55,140 bases of DNA from an uncultured Spirochaetales bacterium (GCA_934277975.1 CAKQWE010000007.1:1-55140), one strand, 5' to 3'. Positions 40,489-48,677 are shown, numbered from the stretch's first letter. Numbers and translations are program-made. The notes: a model not told the origin generated them from the sequence alone.

Positions 40489-41060
40489 GTCGATACGATC
40501 TCCGCAACTAGATTGCAACTGTAGCTCCCTGCAGGAGCGGATGAGAGGCTTGTCTTCTCGAACTCAAATGAGAAAGGATATTCAAATGACCATGTCGAGC
40601 CGTCTGGTGACACTCCTGATGTAAATTCAACGCTTGATTTCCCCTCGATTGCAACTTTGTCAACAGTACCTGTCCCCTTCTCGAACTGCATTGGAGTGTA
40701 CCCATCCACATCGTACATCCTAACAAAGTAAGGGATCTGATAGTTTTTTCCCGAAATCTCCATTGAAAACGGTTCGAACGTAAGCGTTATCCTGACATTT
40801 GAAGTCCGCACGTTGGTGTTCACGACCATTCTGAACTGAGGCTCGTTTATCGTCCTTTCGTTGTTTATGCCTATGGAATCCACAAGTGAATCGTTAAGGT
40901 CAACGAAGTATATCGTGGTAAGCTTATCTACTTTTTTGTCCAATACAAGTCCAAAGGATACACCCTCCCAACCTAGGGAGTCGCTTGCATTCAAAGGCAT
41001 TGCAAAGAGGAAGAGTATTGACAGCATAGCCAACACATGAGAACAACTTTTTCTATTCAA
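40485..41060 (-). CDS. Secreted protein A of the Ig/pilin-like operon
   Basis: 191 aa if started at TTG 41060, the first gene of the operon. This start is inferred: GGTGG lies 8 bp upstream and the product begins with a basic n-region and hydrophobic core (LNRKSCSHVLAMLSILFLFA) cut near LNA. ATG codons at 41090 and 41027 are alternatives. The mature part is beta-rich (RMVVNTNVRTSNVRITLTFEP) and ends SAPAGSYSCNLVAEIVST, again a pilin-like last strand. The promoter should be in 41061-41230, where I see only two small hairpins. Confidence 0.5.
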   Translation of the reverse strand: MNRKSCSHVLAMLSILFLFAMPLNASDSLGWEGVSFGLVLDKKVDKLTTIYFVDLNDSLVDSIGINNERTINEPQFRMVVNTNVRTSNVRITLTFEPFSMEISGKNYQIPYFVRMYDVDGYTPMQFEKGTGTVDKVAIEGKSSVEFTSGVSPDGSTWSFEYPFSFEFEKTSLSSAPAGSYSCNLVAEIVST

Positions 41061-41239
41061 AACAGCGCCACCCAAGCATGTACATATCATAAAAGAACAT
41101 AGCGAAAGACTTCGCCAAGTTTCGTGAGACTCACGATATATGAGTCGAACCTGCAAAGCTGTTGTTTCTACAACATAAAAGCTGTTTTGCACCCTCAAAG
41201 AGAGGTTTTTACTTGGGTTTTACATCAAACACGGAGGAA

Positions 41240-41268
41240 TTGACACACCCCTCTTGGTGTGCTAAGTT
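41240..41268 (+). promoter_or_regulatory. Promoter of the tRNA-Pro gene
   Basis: TTGACA (41240-41245), 17-bp spacer, TAAGTT (41263-41268), about 40 bp before the mature tRNA. An inverted repeat CACACC / GGTGTG (41244-41261) sits within the spacer and touches both hexamers. Confidence 0.7.
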
Positions 41269-41306
41269 CCTATTGTCGTTTGGATTCCTATGTTTCCATA
41301 CGTCAC

Positions 41307-41380
41307 CGGGCAGTGGCGCAGGGGTTTAGCGTACAAGTCTGGGGGACTTGGAGTCGCTGGTTCAAATCCAGTCTGCCCGA
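41307..41380 (+). tRNA. tRNA-Pro (anticodon GGG)
   Basis: A 74-base cloverleaf: acceptor stem CGGGCAG / CTGCCCG, D stem GCGC / GCGT, anticodon stem CAAGT / ACTTG with loop CTGGGGG (anticodon GGG), T stem GCTGG / CCAGT with loop TTCAAAT, and discriminator A. The CCA end is not encoded. Reads CCC and CCU codons. Not associated with other tRNAs or an integrated element. Confidence 0.95.
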
Positions 41381-41383
41381 AAG

Positions 41384-41425
41384 AAAGGCCGTTGCATATC
41401 CTTTGGTTGCAGCGGCCTTTCGCTT
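41384..41425 (+). terminator. Terminator after tRNA-Pro
   Basis: Stem AAAGGCCGTTGCA (41384-41396) / TGCAGCGGCCTTT (41408-41420) with one wobble, followed by a T-rich tail. It starts 4 bp after the tRNA. Confidence 0.85.
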
Positions 41426-41710
41426 TCATTGGAGGTCATCGGACTTTGAATGAGAAGCTTCCTTCTCTCCAAGAACTTCGTCAAGCTTAAGCTCTATACG
41501 CTTCATCCACCGTATGCGGATTGCCATGTTGGAAAGCACAGCACCTGCGATAAACATGAGAAATCCGCCTACAAGTATGAATGCAGGCTGCAGGTTGTTC
41601 AGGGAGAAAGGCTGTCCAATGTTCATGAATACAAGGGCAAGACCTGCAGCTGCCAACAGAACGCCAATGACCAAAAGAACAACGAACAACACCTTTTCAC
41701 CTCCTTTCAA
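41426..41710 (-). CDS. Small two-helix membrane protein
   Basis: 94 aa, unrecognised. Two hydrophobic helices (VLFVVLLVIGVLLAAAGLALVF and FILVGGFLMFIAGAVLS) joined by a short Gln/Pro/Asn loop, then a basic-acidic cytoplasmic tail (RIRWMKRIELKLDEVLGEKEA). It overlaps the caspase-like gene by 4 bp, so it is made with it as the third gene of a three-gene operon. A role linked to the protease (anchor, regulator or target) is only a guess from position. Confidence 0.65.
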   Translation of the reverse strand: MKGGEKVLFVVLLVIGVLLAAAGLALVFMNIGQPFSLNNLQPAFILVGGFLMFIAGAVLSNMAIRIRWMKRIELKLDEVLGEKEASHSKSDDLQ

Positions 41711-42702
41711 AAGGAAAACAGCACGATATCGGCGCTTCCACCGCTGGACATTGGGGTTTGTCTGCCGTTTCCATCGTTGTCAGAGACATAGCTGACAAGA
41801 TTCTGGAATGTAAGCAGCCCGTTTCTTGCCGCTTTTGCATTGCCGGTATAGCTTTCACCATTCCATCCCAAGGCCTCCAGCAAAGCCTTGGTGAAGCAAC
41901 CGTGCGTCTTATCGTCCGAAGATCCAAAGTTTTCGTATTCATATGACAATTCGTAGTATCTTGAAGCGCTTAGACAGAAAAGCGAAGAATCTACGTCTAT
42001 CCTGTCGTTTTCGAAGAACAGCTGCAAGGCGTTCATATCCTTGTACTCTCCTTCTCCCAATCCAACGTAATCCGGCTTGACGATTCCTCCGGAGTGGCAG
42101 ACATCCGCAAGGATTAGCTTTACGCCTTTTATCCTGGATACATCGTCAAGGAATTCATCATGGGGATAGAGCTCGCATTCATCACCTTTATTTGCGCTTG
42201 TAGCGAAGTAGGTGCCTTTGGCCTTTCCATATTCAGCCTTCGTTCCTTTGCTCTCATCATATTGGCCATGACAGCTTACGAACACAACGGTAAGGTCCTT
42301 TTCCGTGGAGTTCTCTGTAATTTCTGCAATTACCTCCCTGAAATTGGACATTGTCGTATCCGTATCAGGATTCGCTATGGCATTTGGGATTTCATAGCGA
42401 AAGTCAACACCCTTCCTGTCATGGTTCTTTCCAAGAATGTAATGGGCATTGCATTCCAAACCCGATTCCTTTGCCAAAGCCTCGAACGCAAGTCCCACCT
42501 GAGTGGCATCGTTGACTGTACCGTAAAGTCTACTCACGGGGCCGTGATTCCAGGTGCTGTTTGCATAGTCGTTTCCGTATACGAGAATGTTGACCCTCTC
42601 GATCCCAGGACGGCCGTCCTTGGCTTCATAGACGAGCTCGCAGGAGCAGGCAAGAAGGACGACTGCAAGGATCACGGAGAAAAGGCTGGCAAGTCTTCTC
42701 AT
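41707..42702 (-). CDS. Lipoprotein caspase-like (clan CD, C14-type) protease
   Basis: 331 aa. Signal MRRLASLFSVILAVVLLAC with a lipobox ending at Cys19, so the protease faces the periplasm or outer membrane. The catalytic dyad fits the caspase fold: His145 in VVFVSCHGQYDE (usual SGHG) and Cys202 in LILADVCHSGG (usual DACHSG). A start strand VNILVYGNDYA and the NDATQVG helix precede it. Active-site residues are intact, and metacaspase-type C14 enzymes usually cut after Arg/Lys. The ATG at 42702 overlaps the upstream gene by 4 bp. Confidence 0.85.
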   Translation of the reverse strand: MRRLASLFSVILAVVLLACSCELVYEAKDGRPGIERVNILVYGNDYANSTWNHGPVSRLYGTVNDATQVGLAFEALAKESGLECNAHYILGKNHDRKGVDFRYEIPNAIANPDTDTTMSNFREVIAEITENSTEKDLTVVFVSCHGQYDESKGTKAEYGKAKGTYFATSANKGDECELYPHDEFLDDVSRIKGVKLILADVCHSGGIVKPDYVGLGEGEYKDMNALQLFFENDRIDVDSSLFCLSASRYYELSYEYENFGSSDDKTHGCFTKALLEALGWNGESYTGNAKAARNGLLTFQNLVSYVSDNDGNGRQTPMSSGGSADIVLFSF

Positions 42703-43334
42703 CTTCCAACCTCCTTGAAACCTGCTATGGAATAGTCCAAGCGGAATCCGCATGAAAGGCGAAGCACCAGGGAATCGGCCTTGACGAAGAGGCCAATAGG
42801 AGTTGCAAGTGACAGCCTTGCGGATTTCAATGTCACAAGAGGGATGTTTGCCGTGATTTCCAGCTCGCCTGCAACGAAAGAAGCCTTCGTTTCGCGAAAT
42901 TCACATATGAACAGCTTTACGGCGGTCGAAAGGTCGAACGAATCGAAAGAGGCGTTCCAGGCCAAGAATGCACCCACTCCGTGGTAGGCTTTGAGCACGG
43001 ACGAGCCAAAAGCAATCGAACGGCTCAAGCCCATGAACGACACCCCAAGTCCAATATGGACACCTCTGGAATCCGCATTGGAGTCCAAGCCCATATCAAG
43101 GATCTTCAAATCAACATTGTAGCCATACGAAGTCCTTGCGGGAGGCATCTTCACGGATGGGTCGCCTGGGTATTGGGAGAGGTAGTCCTCGGTTGGAACG
43201 GTGAACGCACCTCCAAAAGAGGCGGTGATTCCGGGTCTGCTGTCGAACGACACTCCTGCACATGCAAACGAGACGGATATGAAAAGCAAAGCGACTAAAA
43301 CCAAGATGTCCTTTGAACGCCTCGAATACCTCAT
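42699..43334 (-). CDS. Predicted secreted/outer-membrane beta-barrel protein
   Basis: Unrecognised 211-aa protein. The ATG at 43334 gives a signal peptide MRYSRRSKDILVLVALLFISVSFACA; a GTG start at 43370 is less likely. The rest alternates hydrophobic and polar residues in short strands (VHIGLGVSFMGLSRSIAFGSS, LRLSCGFRLDYSIAGF) like a small eight-strand barrel. It is the first gene of the operon with the caspase-like lipoprotein (4-bp overlap) and the small membrane protein. Confidence 0.55.
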   Translation of the reverse strand: MRYSRRSKDILVLVALLFISVSFACAGVSFDSRPGITASFGGAFTVPTEDYLSQYPGDPSVKMPPARTSYGYNVDLKILDMGLDSNADSRGVHIGLGVSFMGLSRSIAFGSSVLKAYHGVGAFLAWNASFDSFDLSTAVKLFICEFRETKASFVAGELEITANIPLVTLKSARLSLATPIGLFVKADSLVLRLSCGFRLDYSIAGFKEVGR

Positions 43335-43407
43335 GTGCTCATTGTAATGAAAAACCTTTGCCTCCGCCACTGGTTTTTGTGGCTACATGATGATAGTCTT
43401 TGTCTGT

Positions 43408-44079
43408 ATGCCAGTCCTTGTTGATTTCCATTCGCATTTTCCAACTCCAAGCGCCATGGTGTGCACTGCCTTCCCTTCAGAATGCCTTGACTTGAAGAAA
43501 GATGCACGCTCTCTCATGCATTTCGAAGGTCTTCTGCCCCAGTACTGGAAAAGTGGGAGCTGGGAGGTTTTGAAGTCATACATCCTAGACCCAGACATTC
43601 ACTTGGGAGAAGTTGGAATGGATAGGAGGTTTGTCTGTGAAATATCCTTGGAACAACAGTTTGAAAACCTCATTACAATGCTCAAATATGCACGTTTGCT
43701 TGGAAAAAAAGTGACTATACACAGTGTACAGGCTACCGAACCCACAATAAGAGCTATAAAGGAAGCTGGACTTCCAGCCTTTTCCGTGCTATGGCATGGC
43801 TTCACAGGCTCAAAGGAAACTGCAGCTCAGTTGTATCGCCTTGGCGTGCACTTAGGCATTGGACCTCGTTTTCATGGAGACCTATCCGCCATTGCCGCTG
43901 CAAACCCTGCATGGGTCCTTGAAACGGACTATGAAGGTATGGATGAAAACCAGTATAATGAAATCCTATCGTCGCACTATGCATCGGTTGCTGGAAGGCT
44001 GGGCATGGCATTGGACGAGGTTAAGGAGCACTGCTATGGACAAGCGCAAGCTTTTGCGGATAAGCCGCTTCCTTGGTGA
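43408..44079 (+). CDS. TatD-family metal-dependent hydrolase
   Basis: A compact TatD-like DNase of 223 aa from ATG at 43408 (or 230 aa from 43387). Metal ligands of the TIM-barrel amidohydrolase fold are visible: VDFHSHFP (usual DxHxH), the Glu in HLGEVGMDRR, His in TIHSVQA, His in LWHGFTGSKE, and the terminal Asp in VLETDYEGMD. It is 30-40 residues shorter than typical TatD (~260 aa). No Shine-Dalgarno is obvious. Its last 44 bp overlap the tcdA gene, so the two are likely co-translated. Confidence 0.85.
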   Translation: MPVLVDFHSHFPTPSAMVCTAFPSECLDLKKDARSLMHFEGLLPQYWKSGSWEVLKSYILDPDIHLGEVGMDRRFVCEISLEQQFENLITMLKYARLLGKKVTIHSVQATEPTIRAIKEAGLPAFSVLWHGFTGSKETAAQLYRLGVHLGIGPRFHGDLSAIAAANPAWVLETDYEGMDENQYNEILSSHYASVAGRLGMALDEVKEHCYGQAQAFADKPLPW

Positions 44080-44788
44080 AGAGGCCGTAGACTCTCTTTG
44101 GGACAAGTTCGTGGTTGTCGTAGGAGTGGGTGCCGTTGGTTCGTACTGCCTCGAAGCCTTGGCACGCAGTGGGATTGGAATGTTCAGACTCGTTGACTTC
44201 GATACGGTTGAGTATTCGAACATCAACAGACAGCTTGTAGCATTGGAGTCAACCATAGGACAAAGGAAGGTCGATGTCGCCTGCAGGCGTATACATGACA
44301 TAGAGCATGAAACCAAAGTGGAGACGCTTCCTATGTTCGTGGACGAATCCACGATTGAGCAGGTTTTCGCACCGCTTGATGGCAAAGCCCCGGACCTTAT
44401 CGTAGATGCCATAGACAGCGTGAAATCCAAATGCCTACTCCTTTCGCAGGCATACGCAAGAAAAGTCCCCATCGTTTCATCGATGGGAGCTGCACTACGA
44501 AAGGATCCATCATTGGTGCGTACTGGAGACCTAATGGACACCTGGGGGTGTCCATTGGCAAAGCAGGTGCGCACCAACGTTCGCAAGCAAGGTGTGAAAA
44601 GAGGCATAGACGTGGTGTTCTCCCCAGAGGTCGTGGAGTTTGCATACGGCCAGGACGGCAGGCAAAAGGTACTTGGCAGCCTCCCAACCCTGACGGGGAT
44701 CTTTGGACTCAACCTTGCACATCTTGCATTGAACAGACTTCTTCCAACTCCAATGAGAGGAATCGCATCTGGAAAGCCAAGGACCTAA
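44036..44788 (+). CDS. tcdA: tRNA threonylcarbamoyladenosine dehydratase TcdA
   Basis: E1-like enzyme that converts t6A37 of tRNA to cyclic ct6A using ATP. 250 aa from ATG at 44036 (AAGGAG upstream); the longer frame to 43859 is inside TatD. N-terminal nucleotide-binding VVGVGAVGSYCLEALARSGIG, DFDTVEYSNINRQ, the adenylation residue in VDAIDSVKSKCLLL, and MGAALRKDPS, all in the TcdA (CsdL) order. It lacks the MoeB/ThiF zinc Cys pairs and C-terminal domain. Overlaps tatD-like gene by 44 bp and is convergent with the gene at 44810. Confidence 0.88.
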   Translation: MDKRKLLRISRFLGEEAVDSLWDKFVVVVGVGAVGSYCLEALARSGIGMFRLVDFDTVEYSNINRQLVALESTIGQRKVDVACRRIHDIEHETKVETLPMFVDESTIEQVFAPLDGKAPDLIVDAIDSVKSKCLLLSQAYARKVPIVSSMGAALRKDPSLVRTGDLMDTWGCPLAKQVRTNVRKQGVKRGIDVVFSPEVVEFAYGQDGRQKVLGSLPTLTGIFGLNLAHLALNRLLPTPMRGIASGKPRT

Positions 44789-44809
44789 TGGACGACCAAA
44801 GCCCAACCG

Positions 44810-45628
44810 TTACTCAAGATATTCCCGTATCATCGTATCGACATACTTAGTGCTTAAACTTTTGAGCGGACTCTCAAACGAAACTATGAGGTTCTCTCCC
44901 AGTATCACATCACTGCTTGCGTATTTCTCAATCTTCTCAATAGCATGGAAACAGTATTCGGGGTCGTCCATCATTCCAAAATGCTCCCAGAAGTACTGTT
45001 TTCTCGTACGTTTGTTAAGAATTCTGAAATCAGGACTTGTCATACTGCCGTCGCTGCAGACAAAAAGCGTTTCGTAGTGATATGGAATGCCTTTAGCGCA
45101 AAGTCGGTCGGCAATAATCAACTCACTTTTGGACCTGACCCTATCCCCTCTTTGAGTCACATAATTCAAATGGATTCCACTGCTCCACTTTCCAAAATCA
45201 CGAGACTGCCACCTCATTGCAAACTTCTCATCGCCACCTTCGTACGGCTTGACGAATCCCTTGAGTTCATCAGGCAAAGATGAGTAGATTTCAGACACAT
45301 CCTGCAGATTCAATAGTCTTTCGAATGCAGCGATGCATTCATCAAGAATTTCGATTCTACTTCCAACAACGCTCATGAGTTTCTCTTCATAGCGCTTCTG
45401 AGCCAATGGAGCTATGATATCAATCCGTGTTCTGCTGATGTATTCGGGAGGGCTGTCTCTACCTTTATAGATCAGATACTCAGTGCATTTCTTGCTGTTC
45501 CTAATCACCAACGACCCCTGAACGTCATGACGTATAGGCACAAGTTCCTGTTTGGTTCTCTTCAAAGACATCATTTGTCTCCTTAATCCATCAACCAAAG
45601 CCCTCAACGTTTTCTTCTCTAAACTCAT
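44810..45628 (-). CDS. PD-(D/E)XK-like nuclease-domain protein
   Basis: 272 aa, start ATG at 45628 with GAGG 6 bp upstream. N-terminal half: Arg/Lys-rich helices. C-terminal half carries a recognisable PD-(D/E)XK arrangement: RSKSELIIADRLCAKGIPY, MTSPDFRIL (the PD), a WEHFGMMDDPEYC motif and LIVSFES. This block is common in uncharacterised restriction-like proteins of Firmicutes and gut bacteria; its substrate is unknown. Relatively AT-rich and isolated from defence genes, so probably an acquired accessory gene. Convergent with tcdA. Confidence 0.7.
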   Translation of the reverse strand: MSLEKKTLRALVDGLRRQMMSLKRTKQELVPIRHDVQGSLVIRNSKKCTEYLIYKGRDSPPEYISRTRIDIIAPLAQKRYEEKLMSVVGSRIEILDECIAAFERLLNLQDVSEIYSSLPDELKGFVKPYEGGDEKFAMRWQSRDFGKWSSGIHLNYVTQRGDRVRSKSELIIADRLCAKGIPYHYETLFVCSDGSMTSPDFRILNKRTRKQYFWEHFGMMDDPEYCFHAIEKIEKYASSDVILGENLIVSFESPLKSLSTKYVDTMIREYLE

Positions 45629-45656
45629 TTTCGACCTCAAATGAAGAAAAGTTCCT

Positions 45657-45684
45657 CCGAAACATCAAAAAAAAGGTGTTTCGG
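45657..45684 (-). terminator. Hairpin after the Ig-like lipoprotein gene
   Basis: 10-bp stem CCGAAACATC / GGTGTTTCGG with an A8 (minus: T8) loop; the T tract after it on the minus strand is short, so it may be a weak terminator. Confidence 0.5.
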
Positions 45685-45709
45685 AAGAAATCGATTACAA
45701 ACACAACGT

Positions 45710-46780
45710 TCAATTCACCGTCACCGTGGCGCTGCCTGAAGTCCCATCAATACAGCATGACACTATGACATCATAGCGGTGCATAGAGCCTGACGACGAA
45801 ACCTTCAAATCACGAGAGAATCCCACGGCCTCGCCATCACGGAACCATCGGTATTTCAAATCGGACTCGGTCAGACCTGTCGGTAAAGGATTGCAGCTGG
45901 CGCTTAGAAGGAATCCTGTGCCCGTTGGCGTGCACGTGGCGTAGACTGGAATTGGAACGCCTATTGAGCCTCCAATGGAGACTTCAAGAGAGGAAGGACA
46001 GTCATCAAGATCCACCACCCCTATTGACGTCTCGTTCGCCACAACCCTCAAGGCTTCAGCGCAGCCACGACTTAGACCAGCGTCATCGCTCACACGCACG
46101 GTCAATGTATAGGACCCAGCTGAGAGCTTCTTTGAAAACGAAAGACTGCAGGCAGTGGTTTTGGCGTTCAGATACTCCTGGTATCTGACACCTTGGGAGT
46201 CCTCCAGCACGATGGCGAAACGAATGATGCTACAGTTGGACAGCGAAGGCTTCCATTTGAATGACAATTGGACGGAACCTTCACCTGCCAAGGCATCCAA
46301 GACCACATTCACTCTATTGGAACCAGTCTCAAGGGTGCAGGAAGCCGTACCTACAGCTAGTTCATTGCCGTTCTTGTTGTATGCCCTTGCTACAATGGAC
46401 CACTGTCCTGAAACAATACCTTCGACGGATACACTGTTCTGCTTGGAATGTACAGGGCCAAACGAAGCACCCCCAGGACCTTCCCCTTCAACGGAATAGC
46501 TTGATACGCTCATGAGGTTTGGCTTTGGTGCTATGGTCTTGCCTGGTTCAGATTCAGAGCAGACCTCCAATAGGGAGTCCTCAAACGAAAGCTGGAACGA
46601 CACGCTGGCGCCTCCTTCAGCCCAACCGGCTCCACCACCTGAACCACTTGAACCACTGGAACATTCAGAGGAACTGTCATCACAGCCCACAAGGGAAATG
46701 AACATGAAAAACAACACTACAACCAAATACAACAGCGAAACGAATGAAAAACGACCAATGCAAAAACGAAACCTCTTCAT
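45710..46780 (-). CDS. Secreted lipoprotein with tandem Ig-like regions
   Basis: 356 aa, function unknown. N-terminal basic stretch and hydrophobic core end in the lipobox ISLVGC, followed by a Ser/Gly linker. The body consists of several beta-sandwich-like units: VSFQLSFEDSL to SWSIV-type repeats (GQWSIVARAYNKNGNELAVG), AGSYTLTVRVSDDAG and SSGSMHRYDVIVSC. This layout (a SxSVEGEGPGGASF region with a G-W-S-I-x-A-x-A-Y-N motif) recurs in many spirochaete surface lipoproteins. AGGAGG precedes the ATG at 46780. Transcribed alone, convergent with nothing nearby; its upstream 290 bp contains the promoter of the PMM gene. Confidence 0.75.
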   Translation of the reverse strand: MKRFRFCIGRFSFVSLLYLVVVLFFMFISLVGCDDSSSECSSGSSGSGGGAGWAEGGASVSFQLSFEDSLLEVCSESEPGKTIAPKPNLMSVSSYSVEGEGPGGASFGPVHSKQNSVSVEGIVSGQWSIVARAYNKNGNELAVGTASCTLETGSNRVNVVLDALAGEGSVQLSFKWKPSLSNCSIIRFAIVLEDSQGVRYQEYLNAKTTACSLSFSKKLSAGSYTLTVRVSDDAGLSRGCAEALRVVANETSIGVVDLDDCPSSLEVSIGGSIGVPIPVYATCTPTGTGFLLSASCNPLPTGLTESDLKYRWFRDGEAVGFSRDLKVSSSGSMHRYDVIVSCCIDGTSGSATVTVN

Positions 46781-46971
46781 AAAGACCTCCTAAAAGATGT
46801 TTTCGCAGTCCAAAGGGAATCATTTGACATCCCCGTTGAACCCTTCTATAGATTGAATACAAGAAACCGAGCGTTTCCATTCTCGGATTCATGAAGTTTT
46901 TGCAAAGAAATCCACAAACAATTCCACAAACAATTCCAAAGGACTGCCAAAGGACAGAGAACGCCCCAGGT

Positions 46972-47000
46972 TTGCAACTAAACGATCCATTGGATATACT
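46972..47000 (+). promoter_or_regulatory. Promoter of the phosphomannomutase gene
   Basis: TTGCAA (46972-46977), 17-bp spacer, TATACT (46995-47000), 70 bp before the ATG at 47071. The intergenic region 46781-47070 also has a two-copy tandem repeat CCACAAACAATT (46912-46935) and no other gene. Confidence 0.65.
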
Positions 47001-47070
47001 TGCAAGTGCAAACCGACAAACGAAGCATTTGTGGCGAAACGTTGGCAGAGACCACAACAGGAGACGAAAC

Positions 47071-48582
47071 ATGGCACAGGATGAATTGAATCTGAGTATG
47101 TTCAAGGCTTATGACATAAGGACGAAGGAAGAGAAGCTCAATGCAGGAATCATCAGAAGACTGCTTTCAAGCGTTGCGTGCTACATGAAAGACACCCTTG
47201 GATGCACCACCATGGTCCTAGGCCACGATGCAAGACTGGGAGTGCCAGGCCTCATGCAGGAAGCTTTGGACATGTTCCCCTACTTTGGACTCGACCTCAT
47301 AGTCAACCCCCTTCAGATCTCCACACCGCAGTTCTACTTTGCGTGTATGCAGAACCCCAAGGCCTGTGGAATCATGTTCACAGCAAGCCACAACCCTGGC
47401 GAATACGTTGGAATGAAGATGATAATGCCACCAATGGCTCCAATCACATACGGAAGCGGCCCGGAAGGAGGAATCGCCAGGATAAAGGAGCTATACATAG
47501 AAGACAGGGCACCAAGCCTCACCGCAAACACTGGGAAGGTCACTGTCAAGAGGTATCTGGACCAATACATGGACTACTCAATGGAACTTGCAAAGACGGG
47601 CATACACTCGCTTGACGGCCTGGACGTCCTATGCGATTTCCTAAGCGGCGCAGCCGGCACGGAGATCACAGAGGCCCTCACCTACTGCGGAGCAAACGTG
47701 AAGACGCTCCACCTCGTGCCAAACGGACGCTTCCCCGCAGGGGACCCAAACCCAATCATCCTTTCGTCCATAGAGGACGCACAGAACCACATGAAGGACG
47801 GCGACTACGACTTTGGACTCCTCTTCGACGGAGACGGCGACCGCATGGACGTCATGACCAGCAGCTCGCTCCAACTGGCCCCATCCTTCAACTTCTCAAT
47901 ACTCATGCCCCAGATAACGGAGCTCTACAAGGCCACATTCCACCACATCTCCACATATGCCGATGTCAAAGCAAACCCGATAGCCCAGAGAATCCAAGCC
48001 CATTATGCAAGCGTCAAGCTAATTCGCAATGGGCATTCATTCATAAAGGAAGCCCTCATGGAGGAGCAGAAGACCGGCACCGTTGCGGCCTGCGAGGAAA
48101 GCGGGCACTACTACATGAACTTCCCATACGATCCAAAGGACTTCTCAAAGGGTTTTGCCGCCACGGAGAACACCCTCTTCTACACCCTACTCACTGCAAG
48201 GATGCACAAGGAAAGACCTCTGGACTACAAGAGGGCTTTGGACATGCAGGAAAAGACCATAAGGGAAAGGGAGTGGACGGTCCACTTCGACGACACCCAA
48301 AGGATGCATGATGTCATGAAGAGGATAGACGAAACCTTCAAGGCACAGGGACTTACATGCTTTGACAAGTCACCTGACGGCAAGTCCCTTGATGCATCGC
48401 TCATAAGGTACAACCTTCCGCTTGAAATAACCAAGGACACAAACCTTGAGACCGACTGGTACCAGATAGTCCAGCGCCAGAGCCGCAGCGAAGACAACGT
48501 AGTGCGTTGGGAGATAACAGGCTCCGACTGGCGCACAGTCGGCAGGGCCAAGGAGACCATAGACTCAATCGTCAACGGTTGA
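47071..48582 (+). CDS. manB: Phosphomannomutase/phosphoglucomutase family protein
   Basis: Alpha-D-phosphohexomutase of 503 aa, interconverting hexose 1- and 6-phosphates for glycan or glycogen precursors. ATG at 47071 with AGGAG 7 bp upstream; the frame is open further upstream but unlikely. The catalytic phosphoserine lies in GIMFTASHNPGEYVGMK, the Mg site in FDGDGDRMDV, the sugar-binding residues in ACEESGHYYMN, and domain 4 ends in TGSDWRT. Slightly longer than most PMM. Mannose versus glucose preference cannot be decided from motifs; the manB symbol is tentative. Confidence 0.85.
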   Translation: MAQDELNLSMFKAYDIRTKEEKLNAGIIRRLLSSVACYMKDTLGCTTMVLGHDARLGVPGLMQEALDMFPYFGLDLIVNPLQISTPQFYFACMQNPKACGIMFTASHNPGEYVGMKMIMPPMAPITYGSGPEGGIARIKELYIEDRAPSLTANTGKVTVKRYLDQYMDYSMELAKTGIHSLDGLDVLCDFLSGAAGTEITEALTYCGANVKTLHLVPNGRFPAGDPNPIILSSIEDAQNHMKDGDYDFGLLFDGDGDRMDVMTSSSLQLAPSFNFSILMPQITELYKATFHHISTYADVKANPIAQRIQAHYASVKLIRNGHSFIKEALMEEQKTGTVAACEESGHYYMNFPYDPKDFSKGFAATENTLFYTLLTARMHKERPLDYKRALDMQEKTIREREWTVHFDDTQRMHDVMKRIDETFKAQGLTCFDKSPDGKSLDASLIRYNLPLEITKDTNLETDWYQIVQRQSRSEDNVVRWEITGSDWRTVGRAKETIDSIVNG

Positions 48583-48585
48583 AAG

Positions 48586-48624
48586 AAAGGGCACAGTGGG
48601 CTAAAACCGACTGTGCCCTTTTCT
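48586..48624 (+). terminator. Terminator of the phosphomannomutase gene
   Basis: Stem AAAGGGCACAGT (48586-48597) / ACTGTGCCCTTTT (48610-48622) with a TTTTC tail, 3 bp after the stop. Confidence 0.9.
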
Positions 48625-48677
48625 TCGCGCTCACGAAGCTGCCCTACAAAGGATTCCTAGTGTTGTCAAAGGTATTT

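Noticed and set aside
41426..43334. The caspase-like gene as part of a known anti-phage system (such as a gasdermin or CBASS locus)
   Set aside because: The protein is a secreted lipoprotein and neighbours are envelope proteins; no pore-former, cyclase or sensor domain is present.
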